Notes under the pieces: model-generated
Database searches by the model: none
Seen by the model: the letters and a program-made list of their open reading frames with translations, nothing else
What the model was told of the DNA's origin: nothing
Assembly (NCBI RefSeq): GCF_964275005.1
Contig: NC_092689.1
Coordinates: forward strand, 1,309,501-1,373,500
Length of the DNA stretch: 64,000 bases
Reading direction: 5' to 3'
From: Diadema setosum
Taxonomy: Eukaryota > Echinodermata > Echinoidea > Diadematoida > Diadematidae
Part shown: positions 25,301 to 40,900 of the stretch, piece by piece
How positions within the stretch are numbered: the stretch's first letter is position 1
Layout: the number at the start of each line of letters is the position of its first letter
Program-made: the position numbers and the translations under genes

Positions 25301-28300
25301 ATCAACATGAAAAGTACATGTACATGTATTGTCAATATACAGTGATTTTTACCCATGACTTTTCCCCATTGCCCTGATACAATTCACCATTACAAAAATT
25401 ATAGGGATACAATACTATCATATAGATAAAGATCTTGATAGACAAATGGACAAAGAGAAAGACAAATTGATTAACTTCATATCTCATGCACCCTTGGTGT
25501 AAATACCTCCCCCCCCCCCCCCTGCAAAAAAAAAAGAAAAAAAAAGAAAAAGAAATGAGGGGGAAAAGGAAGTAAAGTATATTAGAGGGTAATCAGCTCA
25601 TACTGTGTTTAAGCACGATAACGGAACAAAAAATTAAATCACTGTTTGAGACACACTTGTTTTTTCTTTTCGCTGGTTGCTATTCTTTATTTTTTTTGGG
25701 GGGGGGGGATGGGTTGGGGTGAAGGACTATAAATTATAGAATTGTGAAAGATGAATATGATGATGATGTATGGTAAGCATGAGCAGAATTGTTTTTATTG
25801 GCCGAATTTCATTAAATCTGGCACTAATCTGATGGCAAATCATCAATTCATCCATTTAAGCAAAGCATGCCCAGCATATCAAGCAATGAAAGCAAGAGAT
25901 TAGTAAAGCAGAGGGGTAAATTATGTGCCAAGAAAGATCAGCAGTTGCAACCTACAAATATATTTATACAGAGGGAGACAAATGATACAATCTTACACAG
26001 CATACATAAAGCAATGTTATCATTATTACATTATCACAAACCATTTGCATACTCACCTCTTCATGCTTGGCTGCCACTTCTTCAAGCAACTTCTTTTTCA
26101 GTTCATCAATGGTCTTGTCTTTCTCCAACACAATCTTGTCATACTCAGCCTGAAAAAAAAAAGTTAACAAAATACACATTATTTGGAGCTATTCATCAAG
26201 ATCAGGAACTATTGATGAACTTATATATGGGTAAAACATATTATCCAATCATCTGACATCGGTCTTTATGCATGTCTGTTGCTAAAGTATTGTTAGACAT
26301 CATACTTTTTTTCTCCTTTTTTTTTGTGTGGCAATAATGGCTTGAAATTCAAAGTGCATTAGTAGGTGAGAAATGTAAGCAAAGGCTCCCCAACACAAAC
26401 CTTGTAGTTGTCCATGACACCATCAATTTCTTTTATCTTTTCTTCATAAGCAGCTGTGACATGGCTCTGCTTCCTCCAAGCTTCTTCTTTCTCTTCACAA
26501 AGTTTTGCAAGCTCATCTCTGACAGATCCTGCATCTGCCTTGGCCAACTCAACTTCCTTTTCAAGGCTGCATACCTACAGTGTGATAATGGAATAAGTTT
26601 TATGTCTGACTGTATCAGAACACAAGAATACATACACAGGGCTGCAAGCCTCTGCACATTAAAAGAAAATAAAAATACTGATGCAAAGGAAAATGTGCAC
26701 TTTCAAGGTGAGATTTTATCACTGCTCAAAAGTGGTTAAATTGCACATATTGAGCATTCTAAGCATGATTTCAGGAAAGAGCTCTATATGATTTCAAAAC
26801 CATATTTTCCTTTTTGCTTTAATGAAGGAGAACATACTACACAGGGTAAAAGGCATATTAGCTGGCATCTCTGAATGTAGATGCAAGAATGACAGGAATG
26901 GTTTGATACAAATGCTGCTGGAACAATGGAATGAAAGAGATTACCTCATAAATTCAACTGGAGATGAATACAATTCTATGCTCGCAAGCAATACATACAC
27001 ATACATAACAAACACAGCACACACACTAGCTATTTTGTAAGTCACATTTCAACTTGGAGGCAACATTCTCAAGGATATACCTTGTAAGCAAGTATCTCAA
27101 GTTCTGCATCTTTTTAATTTTGAGATAAATTCAATGTTTACTTTTTCTTTTTTCTTTTTTTTTTTTTTGGAAAAAGAAAAATTTAGCTTTCACACACTGG
27201 TAGTATTTAAAATTTACACATGTAGAATATAAAAGCCAACCTGCTCCTCCAGTCGTGACTTTTGGTTTGATTGACAGGTTACTTGGCTCTTGAGGGATTT
27301 CACTTCATGCTGTAAGTCCTTAATCTGTTTGGATTTCTGTCCAACCTGCCCTTGCAGCGACTTGTTTTTCTCTTCGAGAGTACACTTCTGTGATTTGGCT
27401 TCAAGGAGATGATCTTCCAGCCCTTTGTTCTGTAAGGGAAATCAATATGATTCAAATTAAGGTATCCAACTCTACAGTACAACATGTACACTAATTATTA
27501 TAAAAAGCAGTACAGCAGTGTTTGAAAGAATCACTGATTTGCGCAAAATATGACAAATTAAATACATTTTTTTTTTGTTCATACAGCAATCATGTTTGAT
27601 ACTTTAATTCCAAAATGTTCAGATACCTGGATATGGAACACATGGTACACAAGTATATTGGTTAGATCCCTGTTTGTCCTAGATTGCTTTCAGCAAATTG
27701 TTTGCTTATTTGTTTGTTTGTTTTTCCTTTTGGAGGGGGGATGCTCATGTTCAATTTCAGACAGACAATATACATCAAATGTGGAAAGGTGCACTATTCC
27801 TAGTGACAATGCATTCTCAGTAAAAATCAGCAACACTTTTATGCTTGTTGAAAGTAAACCGTAAAGCAAACCTAAGATGCCTCATTTCCATACCATCCTC
27901 TTACAAAAGGTTTACTTTAATATTCTACTTTCCATGTGATGTACTATCTTTGTTCTGAACATTATTCATGATATGCAAAGCTGTATTCACACTTGAGATT
28001 ATTGTACCAAACACACACACAATACATAGATTTAAATACCTTGTCCCGTTCTTCTTGCAAAAGCTGGTCAGTGTCAGCACGAAGGCTCTGATGGGTATTC
28101 TGCAACTCTTCATTAGTCTTCTCCAACTTTGCTTTGATGTCCAGGACAGTCTGCAACTTAGCTTCCCCTATCTGTAATTCTTGTCCTTGTTCCTTTAACA
28201 CACAGCAGAAAAAAAAAAAACCCACAAAGTCTACCCTGTAGCACTCTTAAACTTTTGCTTCACATGCAGAATAACAAAGCAACATCAGTGAATCCTAAAC

Positions 28301-31300
28301 TTTGCAAGGAATATTTCAGTCCCATCTAGACAAAAGACCATTTCTTGCTATCCAATTTGTAACTTTAAGAAAAAAAAAAGCAAAAAAAAAATGATGCAGA
28401 CTTCCCCCACAAATCATGGGGGGGGGGGGGGGGGGAGGGAGGAGCAGATATCCCTGCATATACACTGTAATTGATACTACCCGGATGATGCACACACACA
28501 AACGCAGATACAGCTTTAAATTGTGTTTCTCCTTCCACTTGTTTTGTCACATTCACTTCAGAAATGTTAATGGTAACTATCATTGTTTTGTTTTCAAAGT
28601 TATTTCTTGGTCCAAGAGATGAGAAAACTGGATAGGCTCCTGCAATTTGCCCATTTTCAACTTGCCCTTTACATTCATCAAGTGGGCTTGTAGCCTAGGC
28701 CCAAATTAACAAACTTATAAGGTAGTTCAAAAAAATTCCATGGTTTGAATTTTGTCCATGGACTAAAAACAAGCGCAAAAAACATTCATTGCACATGCAT
28801 CAGCATGGCACCCTCATTGGAAGTCTATGGGTGGATGTATGTGTCATACACATTTATGCAGTCGAGATGTTCATAATCCATGGACTAGATTTACATTTCT
28901 TTTCTGAATTCCACTCATAATGTACAGAATGTGCTGATGAGAAATCTTCGCACCATGATGTCTGCCAAAGTATTTCTGTGCATGCTTGTGCCAAAGAGTT
29001 ATGTATGTTGTTAAACATTAAAATCAGAAGAATTTGTTAAGTGTGTTTTTTTGTGTGTGTGGTTTTTTTTTTTTTCATTTGTCAGCAAAAGCCTGGCTGG
29101 TCGCTGTACATGTCTTTCATTTGAGCTGTAATGTCTCCTCTCCACACGCCATTGTCAAGAAATTTATGATTTATCAAGACTTACTGTGATCTGAGTATTC
29201 AGTTTCTCACAGTCCTCCTTGTATCTCTGTAGGTCTTGTTCCACAGTATGCTTCTCTTTTCTTGTGTGCTCTATCAGCTCCACCAGCCTTTTATTCTCAG
29301 AGCTAAACATTAGCATATTGTAAAGATATTTAGTTTCCAAAGACACGGATCATTTAACAATGAATATGAGAAAATATAGTGTACATATCATGTTGAACAT
29401 AAGAAACAGAATGTTGAATAGAAGACCAACACAACAAATATAAGACAGCACGTACTTATGTGGTGAGCTGAATTATTTCTCATAAATGAATACATCCGCG
29501 CACTGAATACTGTAAAACATGATATATTCGCGGTATGAATTTTTCGCAAATTGGAGCCAACGGCCTTTTTTGTGGCATGAAATTTTCAAGAACTGCCACT
29601 GGTATTCAATGCATATAGTGTAGACAAGAACTTTCGCGTACATTTTAATTTCACGAATCTTCGCGCTCGCGAAATTCGTGAAATTAAAATGCACGCTAAC
29701 ATTCCTCGCTTTACAGTAGACAGCTGTACGATTCCTCTCAATGTCAGTGATTTTTTTTGTCAAACAATTTCTGGTAAATTTCAGTTATTTGATGAAATAA
29801 TGAAACAGCAAAAGCAGCCTCTGCTTCTTCTCAATTATCCTGTTTTGTTGGCAGCAACTGTAACAGGGACTGTCACTCCAGAATTGGGTTGCACAGTCAC
29901 ACCAGACGCTGTTCACAACCCTACGAGAAATCTCACCTGACCCACCAAGCATTATCCTCCAGGGCTGCTCTGCCAACCAACTAGTGAAAAATAACTCTCA
30001 GCCATTATGAAATATAGTGCATTTCCATCATAACGAAAATCTCATTACATCAAAGTAAAACAGGGTTCCTGCACCTTTTACAAGACTAAATTCCATGACT
30101 TTTCCATGTACACTTTTAAAAATCCAGGACCCTTTTTTCGGACGGCAACTTTATAAGAACCGAAGTGGTTGGTGTTAATATATGGAAATTACTATCAGAT
30201 ACATAGTGTCCATGTAAAACGTCCATTGTATACAACAACACTGTGTGTAGCGGTGGAGTTGGTCCAATTTTATTCCATGAAATGATTTCCTTCAAAACAA
30301 TATTATATTGCAAAACAGAAGATCACTAAAAGGCAAAAATTATACAAATCTATAAAATATTGTGACTTTTCCATGATATATTTTCAATTCTGTATTTTCC
30401 ATGACTTTTCCAGGCCTGGAAAAACATTTTAAAAATTCCATGACTTTAACAGGTTTTCCATGGCCGCAGGAATCCTGGTAAAAATTCTGTATTCTGTATA
30501 ACTTTATATACTTCATTATTATTTGGCTGTAAAGAAATTTGAATATAACTGAAGAAAACTGTCAGTCTCAAGGACTTTGTAATATCAGGAGTCACTTGTA
30601 TTGAGAAAATATTACCTCTCAGATTGTAGGTCCTTCCTCAGCGAGTCAAGCTTGTCATATGACACCTTCTCTCTCTCAAGTACCTCCTTCAATTCATCTT
30701 TTAAGGCTGCAACATCGGTCTTCAATAAGCAGAAACAAGTAATCAGAATGCATTTCAATTTTTGTACGTATTTAGAACACATGAATGGAGTGTGAGATGT
30801 ACTATTTGTGCTGCAAGGTATACCTTGTACATCTAATCTGCAGGCTTCAAAATTTTGGTTTATTCTATGCAAGAGCATGCTGCTTGAATGAGGTCTCAAT
30901 GACTTCTCAGATAAATGTGCTGTTAACATACATGTAACACTTATTATTCTCAGAGCACCTCTGTCACAGATCCATCTGATTATGGAACTGTGAAAGTTGG
31001 GGTTGATGAACTAAAGAAAACAATATGATTACAATTTCACTATCTTGTATGTTTAGATTTACATAACATTTTGCCTGGCCTGAAAGTGATTTTGATCTCA
31101 TGTCAAACATCTTGTATTTATTTTGCACTAATACTTGTTACTGCTGTAAGACCATGAAGCAGTGTCAAAAGAAAGCAAGAAGTTGTCATATATTGACTTA
31201 CCTCTCTCTTTTGTAGGAGTTTGGTTTGCTCTTCAGCAGAGGCCTCAAGCTGTGACTTTTCTTTGCTCAGCTCCCGAAGTTGTTGCTCTGTCAGCTCAGC

Positions 31301-34188
31301 GGCTTCCTACAAATATCAAGAGAAAAGAGTGTTTTTATATATTGGACAGACTAATTAGAAAAAGTCGACCACACAGGCAACCTTGTTAATGCAATACTGA
31401 TCCATGCATGGACCTATACTATCATTACATAGGGGTGTTTGATATTTGTGGAAATTTGACTAAGCAAATTGTATATCTCAAATGGATGCCACATATTATG
31501 CTGTGTGGGAAATATGAATTAGGGCCACCGTTATCTGTAACCACAAATGATTTGCACACAGAAGTTAAGGTACAGGAAATGTGCTTTTCCTAGATGGCTT
31601 AGACAACAAAACATAAAGCTGCACACACACACACACACACACAAAAAAAAAAAAACCCTACAGAATTTGTATGTTATTGCATTATTTTAACAAAGGGAAA
31701 AGTAGAAGTAATCATACCCAATATTGTTAAGTGTGATAAGTGGTATCGATGTTAATTCTATTTATTTTGCTCATTTGACTTTTTCAAACTGTGCTAATTG
31801 TGTCATACCTCCATTTTTTTCATTTTGTCTGATAACTGTTGGATTTTTCCGCAGTCCTTTTCATGCTTCTCCTTGGATTCTTCAGCATCTTGCTTGAGCT
31901 TGATGATTTCATTTTCCATATCGATCTAGTGTAACAGGGAGAAACGAGATAACGACTACATGACAATTTGTTGTCAGGGAAGTTAAAAATGGTATATAAC
32001 TGACGCTAGTTCAAATGTACTGTCTACACATTATTGTCACGCACAATAAAAAGGTGTGAATTACCTGGATACCTTCAGTATAGGGTCAGAGCAGGGCTTT
32101 CGACTTAACAGCATTAAAATCCGAAAAAATGTGATTACTTGGAATGTACATGAGAGATCAAAAGCCACTGATGATATTAATCTAAATATGATTTTAAGCA
32201 CTGAATGAGTTCTTACACTGTAAACACCCTGGAGATTCTTCTGTACATGCCAGTAAAAAGTAATGCCGAGCATGGTATGGCAAGTACCTGTTTTGCCTGT
32301 AGCTGATTTTTTCGACTGATTGTCTCCTTCAGTTCTGCTCTAACTTTGGTCAGGATTTGCTGGTTTGCTTCTACTTCTTCATTAGCTTGGTTCAAAGACT
32401 CCTTGAGGACCCCTGCAAAACAGGGAATCACAGTCAATAAGAATGGTTTGACAATGACAATGGTTTGACAATGGTTTGACAATGTTTTTTTTTTTTATTT
32501 TCTTATGTCACCCAATGTCAGGTTATTGAAGAAAATTAAAAATAAACACCGTAACAGATAAAATCAGTTAATTAATACATTAATACATTGTAAATTACAT
32601 AATATACAGAAATTGCATATTTACAAAATATACAAAATATACAGAATGGTGCAGGACCCAGAAGAGAGAAAGAGAGTGAGAGAGAGAGAGAGAGAGAGAG
32701 AAGGAAAGAGAGAAGGAAGACAAACAAAACAGTTAAAAAAAAAAGCAGGGCAACAATAACGCAGATAAAAGCAATTTCAATAATATAAAACAAAACATTG
32801 ATCTGATCTGATATTCTGAATTAGTTTCAGCATTCAATTGACTGTCTTTTTTCCTCAGCTGATTTGAGAGTTCATCTATGATAAGAATAAAGTTACAATA
32901 AAACATTAATTTACTTCAACAACACATTATGACAAAATTGTTATCTGTTATACAATGTCGGCCAGAAGTTCGAACATCAGTGTTAATACATTCAGCTTTA
33001 CTTCAGCATCTTTCTAAAGTCAATGAATGCAAGATCTACCTGCCTTTCACCAAGATATACATGTACAAGAGGGCAACTGAATTCCAAGTTGAATTACTTG
33101 ATGCACACCAAAAACAAACTTTGTCATTAATGTTGATAGAACTGTGCCATCACATATCATGCTGCACTTGACAGGGCATACCAAGGTGAACACCTTTAAA
33201 GTCTATTGTCAGTGATAACACATCTATGTTTCTACATTTATACGACTACATCTGCTACATTTACTACATGAAATCTGGTAAGATAGTGGAACGGCTGGAC
33301 CTCAATTTCTGATCCCTCTCCCTTAGTCTTCACTGGATATGTCCAATTTTCAATGATTAACTGCTTTGTTCTCCACAACCCTACTCATACCAGGTTTGCT
33401 TTCTTGTAATGGCATTCTTTTAGACTTATTGTTGTGCAATGAAATTCAACTAATCTTCATGACAATTGCCAATAACTTTTGTCTAGGTCTCCAAAGATCA
33501 AGTACTTCAGCAATACCTGAAAACAATGATGCTCAAATTTAGATAAAATAACACCACTTACATATATTCAATTGTCCAGAAATTCTTTTCAAATCCTAGC
33601 AATTGTCTCACCCTCTCAAAATGCATACACGCAGATTGACAAAAAAGTGAATGTGAAAAGCATGAAATCTAAATTTCTATGTCAATGACTAACTTCTAGC
33701 CATCATCAGATTTTACTTTGTATCCACACATCATTGTTGTTCTCCAAACATTTGTAACAACTAGAGAAAAACTTTACATACATATTCAGTTGCTGCATAG
33801 ACAGTGAAGTTTTTAAGTGTTATCTCAGCATTTGATTTGACTTTCACTGAATAGCACTCCAATCTAATTCTAATATCCTCTAAGTTGGATGTCAACTACA
33901 ATGAATGTCTTCATTTCATGCAGAGAGAGAGAGAGAAAAAAAAATATGGCTTAGGTTGACACACTGACTGCCAAAGAAAATGAAATATTATGCCAGAGGC
34001 AACCCTTTTGTAAATTTATGAAAACGGTATTAGTAATATTTTCCTATTCTGAATGTGTTGCATGTAAGTGTCATCGACATCACATGTCACCACATGCAAT
34101 TCAACAGACAAGAAGAGATATGTCAGAGAACTACTCAACGAATTGACATTTGTTTCACAATTTAAATTCAGAGGAATATGTACATACA

Positions 34189-34268
<80 letters not shown>

Positions 34269-34871
34269 CAAATTTAATATGTCATATCTAGATCACCTTT
34301 TTCTCTTTGTGATAAGGCCAACTGCTGGGATGTATTTCTCATTTCCTCTTGCAGCACACGGATATCTTCTTTCTTCCTATCATTACTTTCCTGGAGATCC
34401 CCACACTGTAGAAAACAAACCATAAGATCCATTGTGAGCAAAAACAAACAAACAAACAAACAAACAAAACACACATGCACACACACACACACATAGCACA
34501 CATACAGTTGATGTGTTGTGGCATACACAAGCCAATAATGGAAAAGGACAAAGCTAGTTCTCAAGTGACAAGTTATAGCCTTTCTGTGTACATGTCTGTG
34601 ATTGAACTATCCTCAACGACCACATGATAAATTCAGAAAAACACCTGGGGCCCGTTGCATAAAACTCCAACCGGATTTTTTTCCGGTTGAAATCACAAAA
34701 TTCTGGTTGGAAGCTCCCAACCAGAGTTTTTATGCAACAGATTTTACATTCTTATGTTAGCAACCTTAGAAAACTTAGGTTGGGCAAAACCCAACCTAAG
34801 TTTTCTAAGGTTGCTAAAAAAGTTTTATGCAACGGGCCCCTGCTCAATTTCCTCTTACAGCAGTAAACACA

Positions 34872-34903
<32 letters not shown>

Positions 34904-37900
34904 TGCCTGCTCATCAACTTAAATCAACACTGACTGTGTGCATAAAACAGAATACACCTGCTGCTTTACTCTACTGCAATATTGCTCAATAGCCTGCCCA
35001 AATTCACAGAACCTCATTAAAATCTATGCGGCCTCCTTAACTTTCTCAACAGCAGTTGCTACAAAGGTATGCATGAACTAGAAAACTCTAGGGAAACTAT
35101 GAAAGTGAGCATTTTAGACAAGCGGCCACTGCAGATCACTTAGTGTGTTTTTTTTTTTTGTAATATTTTGAACACACTTTATCTATATCAACAAAACATG
35201 AAGTATGTGTAATCTACTAAACTATGAAATTGAAAGCATGTGACATCAGACTAAAAGTATCTTTGCTCTTGAATGGATGACCTTTGGGCACACCATGATA
35301 CCATTCTTTAATATTGATGCACATGTGTTTGTAATATCATAAATGTGATATTCACCTATATACAGTGCACTCCCGTTACAACGAACACGGTTATAACGAA
35401 ATTTCGTTATAACGAAGTAAATCTTCTGGTCCCAAAATTATCACCATCAAAGTCTATGGTACAAAGTCCGCTTATAACGAACACGGTTATAGCGAAATTT
35501 CCGTTATAACGAAGTCTTTTCCGAGCGCCACAGACAAAGAAACACAAAAGAAATGTGTTCCGTTATAACGAAATGTGAATTGCTTTCGAAAATACGTAGC
35601 GGAACAAGCATTTATAGCGTCTCTGCATGTGTGAACGCTTCACACGACTGTGTGTCCGCTCCTTGTGTCACGCACAGTTTCTGAGGGGACCTTGCGTTTA
35701 TTTTTGTAATACAGTTATCCCATCACATTTCACATAGCTTTTCAGTGTATGATGAGTATTCAGCAAACATAATATGATATGTAAACGTGGTTTCCTTGTT
35801 TTCGTTATATATTGTATTTGTTCGGTTATAACGAAATTTCGTTATAACGAAAGAAAACTGCCGGTCCCGAGCATTTCGTTATAACGGGAGTGCACTGTAT
35901 ATAACTCTTTAAGTGTAAAAATAAGGGTCTTCAAGACATATGATTGTAATGCAGCTGTGAATACACAGGATCAAAATTTTCTCTGTGCATTAGGGGACTG
36001 GGAAGTCATCATGGTTCAGTCTGTGAATCCCATTATGAAGAAACACAGTATCATTGAGCATATCATTAGTTGAAACCTTAAGTGACCATACTTATCCATT
36101 ATCTCCCGCAGGAATGCATAACTTTCTTATTCTTTGCATTTCTCTACATTACCTCATGTTCTAGTTCAAGCAGCTTAGCTGTCATCATCTTTTCTGCTTC
36201 AGCAAAAGCCGCCTTCTCTTTGTGCACTAGGAGACAGACACAAAACATACGCAGAAATACTACAGATATTTCTTTCTTCAATGGATAACATAACTGTGGG
36301 GACTAGTTACTTAACAAAGTAAAAAAGAAAAAGCCAACATAAATACTGTAAATAGTTTCATATATGTATATGTTTAGAATTAGAAAGGAATTACGTTTTT
36401 CACACTATCCTAGCCAGTTTGCCCTTTGTCATAAAATGAAATGCAGCACAATAAACTGCACAGCTATTCAAAGTCAATGCATGCTCTAACTTAAGCAAAG
36501 ATAAACCCAGCTGGGTATTGCCTCAATTTCCAGTACATTTTTTCTTCTTCTTTGTGTACTTACAGTCAGTTTTCAGCTCATTAAACTTGTTGGAATGGAT
36601 CAAAGTCAGTTCTTGGAACTTTGCTTCCAGAGTCTACAGGAGCATAATGACAAAATACAAATGTCAATGAAAGATGATTTGTAGGCATGACTGCAATGGA
36701 CATCAAGATGAATGATATGCCTTTGTAACAATGCTATATCAAACCCAAGAATGTCCTATGGCAACTTGACTCTCCTTGGAATGTCTGTGCTGGTAAGGAA
36801 TCAACAACATTTACAAAAGTGGAAGTGGCAAGCCCATTTTGAGTTATATTTTCTATTACCAAAAAAAAAAAAATTCATCGCCCTTTCTTGAACTTGATAT
36901 ACCATGGAACTGTAACCTTACATCTTATCCAATGATCAAGTTACCTAGAATTTATACTAGACTTAACCTTGATCTTTAAGACTATGACCTCCACGTTTTA
37001 GGTTCATATTGACGAGACCCTCTGTTATAATGCAAATTCTTACCAAATTTTATAGAATCTGAATAGATTTTGGTCAAGTTACCAAACTAAAATATAATGT
37101 CAAAGTTGATATTTTTGTGTGAGTGATTTTTCATGCTCAGCTGGATAAGATGAGTTTCGTATGTATTTTAACATTGTTTTCAAAAATCAATCATGCAAAA
37201 ATATTGGCACTTACAGTGTATGGCAACAGTTACATCTTTTAGGTTGATACAGGAATACATTGCCTTGATCAAAAATATGGTGGTGTGTGTTTGTATTCTA
37301 ATGTTATTTCATTATACATACAGCTCAATAAAGATAAGCTATTCATTCATTATCCTCAGGCACATGATTTAGGAAAAAGTAATTAATGCATCACCTGCAT
37401 ATCCTCAAGCTGCTTCTGGCGGACATCTTGCAGCTCATCCCTCGCTCTCTCACCATCACCAAGCCTGTCTTCTAACTTTCCTGCATAATCCTTCACTAGA
37501 TTGCACATGTCTCTAGTTGACACAACTCTGATTTACACAGATATTAGTCATAAAACACACATTAGATACAGTTTTCATGGAGTATAATGACAGTCACTGT
37601 CCACGCTGGATTGCTTTTGTTCATGTTGCATTGTCTAATGGTTTATGTTCATTAGTATGTCTGTTCATTTCACATCTTTCTCTGGATGATTTATGAGGAT
37701 CATCAATGAATTAAATCTTTTCAGGGAATTTTTCTTTACATAAAGTTAATGTTAGGATTAGCTTTATTAATAAGGTTCTTTGTTGTTATCTCCCTCTGCA
37801 GGTCTGGTGGGGCTTAATGTATGCCAATAGTTAGAGTTAGACAAGATAAGGAACTACCTATGCAAGTACTAGAACAAGATAAGGAACTACCTATGCAAGT

Positions 37901-40900
37901 ACTAGAAAGTCCCAAATAGCCATCTACTTTTCATGGTAGCAGAGCGAGGTTACTAGAACAGGTAGACAGAATCAACAGTAGACATGGCTGAAAAGGTAAA
38001 GGACAATTTTGTGGCCCCACCAGTATGGAAGGTGGATACCACTTCATACGAAGATTGGAAGTTTGATGTATCACTATGGACTCAATTCACCAAGACAGAA
38101 AAACGTAGACGGGGTTTCCTGTTGTACAGTGTTCTTCCTACAGACAAAGGAGTCAACGAGAAAGTGAGGCTGGCAATGCAGAATGGAGAGATCTCCATAA
38201 ATGATGATGATGCAGTCAGTCAGATCTTTGGTGTACTAGACAAATGGTACAAGAAGGATGACCTCAGTGTGGTCTGTGAAGCGTGGTCTTCATACAAGAA
38301 TCTACAGAAAAAGGACACTGAAAGCATGGATCAGTTCTTGAATGAATATGAGAAAAGAGTGAAAGAGCTCAAAAAGGAAGGAATCACTCTGCCAGAGGTT
38401 GTTCTGGCTATGCAGTTGATTGACAGTGCTGGTTTGGAGAAAAAGGAGAAGCAGATAGTTCTTACTGCGGTGGACTACTCAAAGAAGGAGGAGATGTATG
38501 ATCAGATGAAAAATGCCTTACGAAAGTTCTTTGGGGAACAAACGATGCAGAAACAAAGAGGCACAACATACAAGGAAGAAGCTGTATTCAACACTGAGTC
38601 AGAAGAAGCCTACTACACTCGAGGAAGAGGTACAGGCCGTAGAGGTGGTTATCGTGGTAGACGAGGAGGTCGCTGGCCTAGATGGGGAAATCAGCCTGGT
38701 AGAGGACGTGGACATGACTACGGACAGGAGAGAAACAAATCACAAAATGAAAAAGGATCCAACACACTGAAAGGAAGTTCAGTGAGGAAAAATCCATGTG
38801 ATGCAGATGGAAACTTCTTGAAATGTCATGTGTGTGAATCTATCATGCACTTCAAACAGGACTGCCCTCACAACAGTACAGGCAAATCAGAAAATGTCAT
38901 GAAAACTGAAAATGAAGAAGCATACAAAGTCCAAGACTATTCTCATGAAGACAAGCAGGTGCTTATGACAGAAGCAGCTCATGCAGCCGTGTTGGATAGT
39001 GCTTGCACAAAAACTGTCACAGGACGTGCATGGAAAGAGTCATACCTGGCTTCACTGTCCTCAGATGAGAAGATGCATGTGAAAATTCGAGCCAGCGATA
39101 CTAAGTTCAAGTTTGGAGGAGAAAGTACAGTCAGATCAGATGAACGAATGGAGTTTCCATGCACCATTGCTGGTCAGAAGACAACAATTGTGACTGATGT
39201 GATAGAAAGTGACATTCCACTGCTGCTCAGTAAGCCGGATATGAAACGGTTGGGATTCACTCTGAACATGGCTGATGACACCCTAGAAGTCAATGGAAAG
39301 AAGCTAGACCTTGATACCACTTCATCTGGCCACTACTACTTACCACTGAGAGATTGTGAGATGCAGATTGAAAGGGTGAATATGGTTCTAGAAAAGACAA
39401 CCCAGGAAGAAAAGAAAAAGATGATCACCAAACTTCACCGCCAGTTTGCTCACCCCACGGCAAAAAGCTTGAAAGCTATCATGAAGGATGCTCTAAATGA
39501 TGACTATGTCACCCTCATTGAGGAGGTCAGCAACAAATGTGAGGTGTGTAAGAGGTACAAGAAAACACCACCTCGCCCTGCAGTGAGCCTGCCTCTGGCT
39601 AGACAGTTCAATGATGTGGTGGCCATGGATCTGAAGCAGTTTGGCGAAGTGTACTTCTTGCATTTCATTGACCTGTTCACTAGATTCAGTAAGAGCAAAA
39701 TGATCAGAAGAAAAACACCCAAGGTAATTGTAGAGAGCATCGCAACTGAGTGGATTGCAGCCGGATTTGGGCCACCCAAGAAATTCCTGGTTGACAATGG
39801 AGGAGAGTTCAACAATGCCGAATACAGAGAGTTGGCAGAACAATTCAACATTGAAGTTTGCACCACAGCAGCATACTCGCCATGGTCAAATGGTATTTGT
39901 GAGAGAAACCACTATGTTGTGGATGTGTGTGTGCAGAAGATGATGGAAGATGACCCTCAGATGAACCTGGAAGTGGCCCTTGCATGGGCTGTCAATGCCA
40001 AGAACTGCATGCAAAATCAGAGTGGATTTAGCCCAATCCAGCTAGTTTTGGGGACAAATCCCAACCTTCCTTCAGTCTTGAACAGTTGCCCACCAGCACT
40101 AGAAGATGTTGAAGTCAGTGAAGCTGTGGCAAAACATCTGAATGCCCTCCATGCTGCAAGAAGAGCGTACGCAAGGTCTGAAGCTTCCGAGCGGATTCGC
40201 AGAGCCCTACGTCACAACATCAGAGTTCCAGAAGTCCCGTTTCAACCTGGTGAACGTGTGTACTACAAACGCGATGACAGTAACAGGTGGCGAGGTCCGG
40301 GAAAAGTGATAGGACAGGATGGCAAGATTGTCTTCATCAGACATGGCAGTCAACTAGTCAGAGTGGCATCCTGTAAATTGATCAAAAGCAATCACGACAC
40401 TGCCTCTTCAGATGACATGATAGACAACAGAAGCAAAGATGACACTCAAATCAAACAAACTGGAAGTGGCAAACTGACTGTCCTGGCAGAAATGGATGAT
40501 AGTGAATCTGTGGAAGAAAATCACAACAAAGATGATGTCAATGTGTCTGTGCCAAATGAAGGAAGCGACAATGATAGCGTCCAACAACAAGATGGAATTG
40601 AAGAACAGGTTGATCGAATGAGAAATGAGGAGAATGCACAAGTGCTGATACCCAAAGTGAACGCAAACATAAAGTATCGGCATCCAGGCACAACAGAATG
40701 GACAGAGGCAAAAATCCTGAGTAGAGGAGGTAAAGCTACTGGAAGAAACAAGAATTATGTCAATGTAGAGACCAATACAGATAAGCACAGATACGGCATT
40801 CACCTTGATCAAGTTGAATTTGAAACGATGCCTGATGGAGAAGGAGAGCAACCAACAGACACTGATCAAAGAGGACAAGCTGAAGGGGTCAATGTCGTCT

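Noticed and set aside
34068-34425. Open frames with Tyr-Ile runs
   Set aside because: They are produced by the TA microsatellite.
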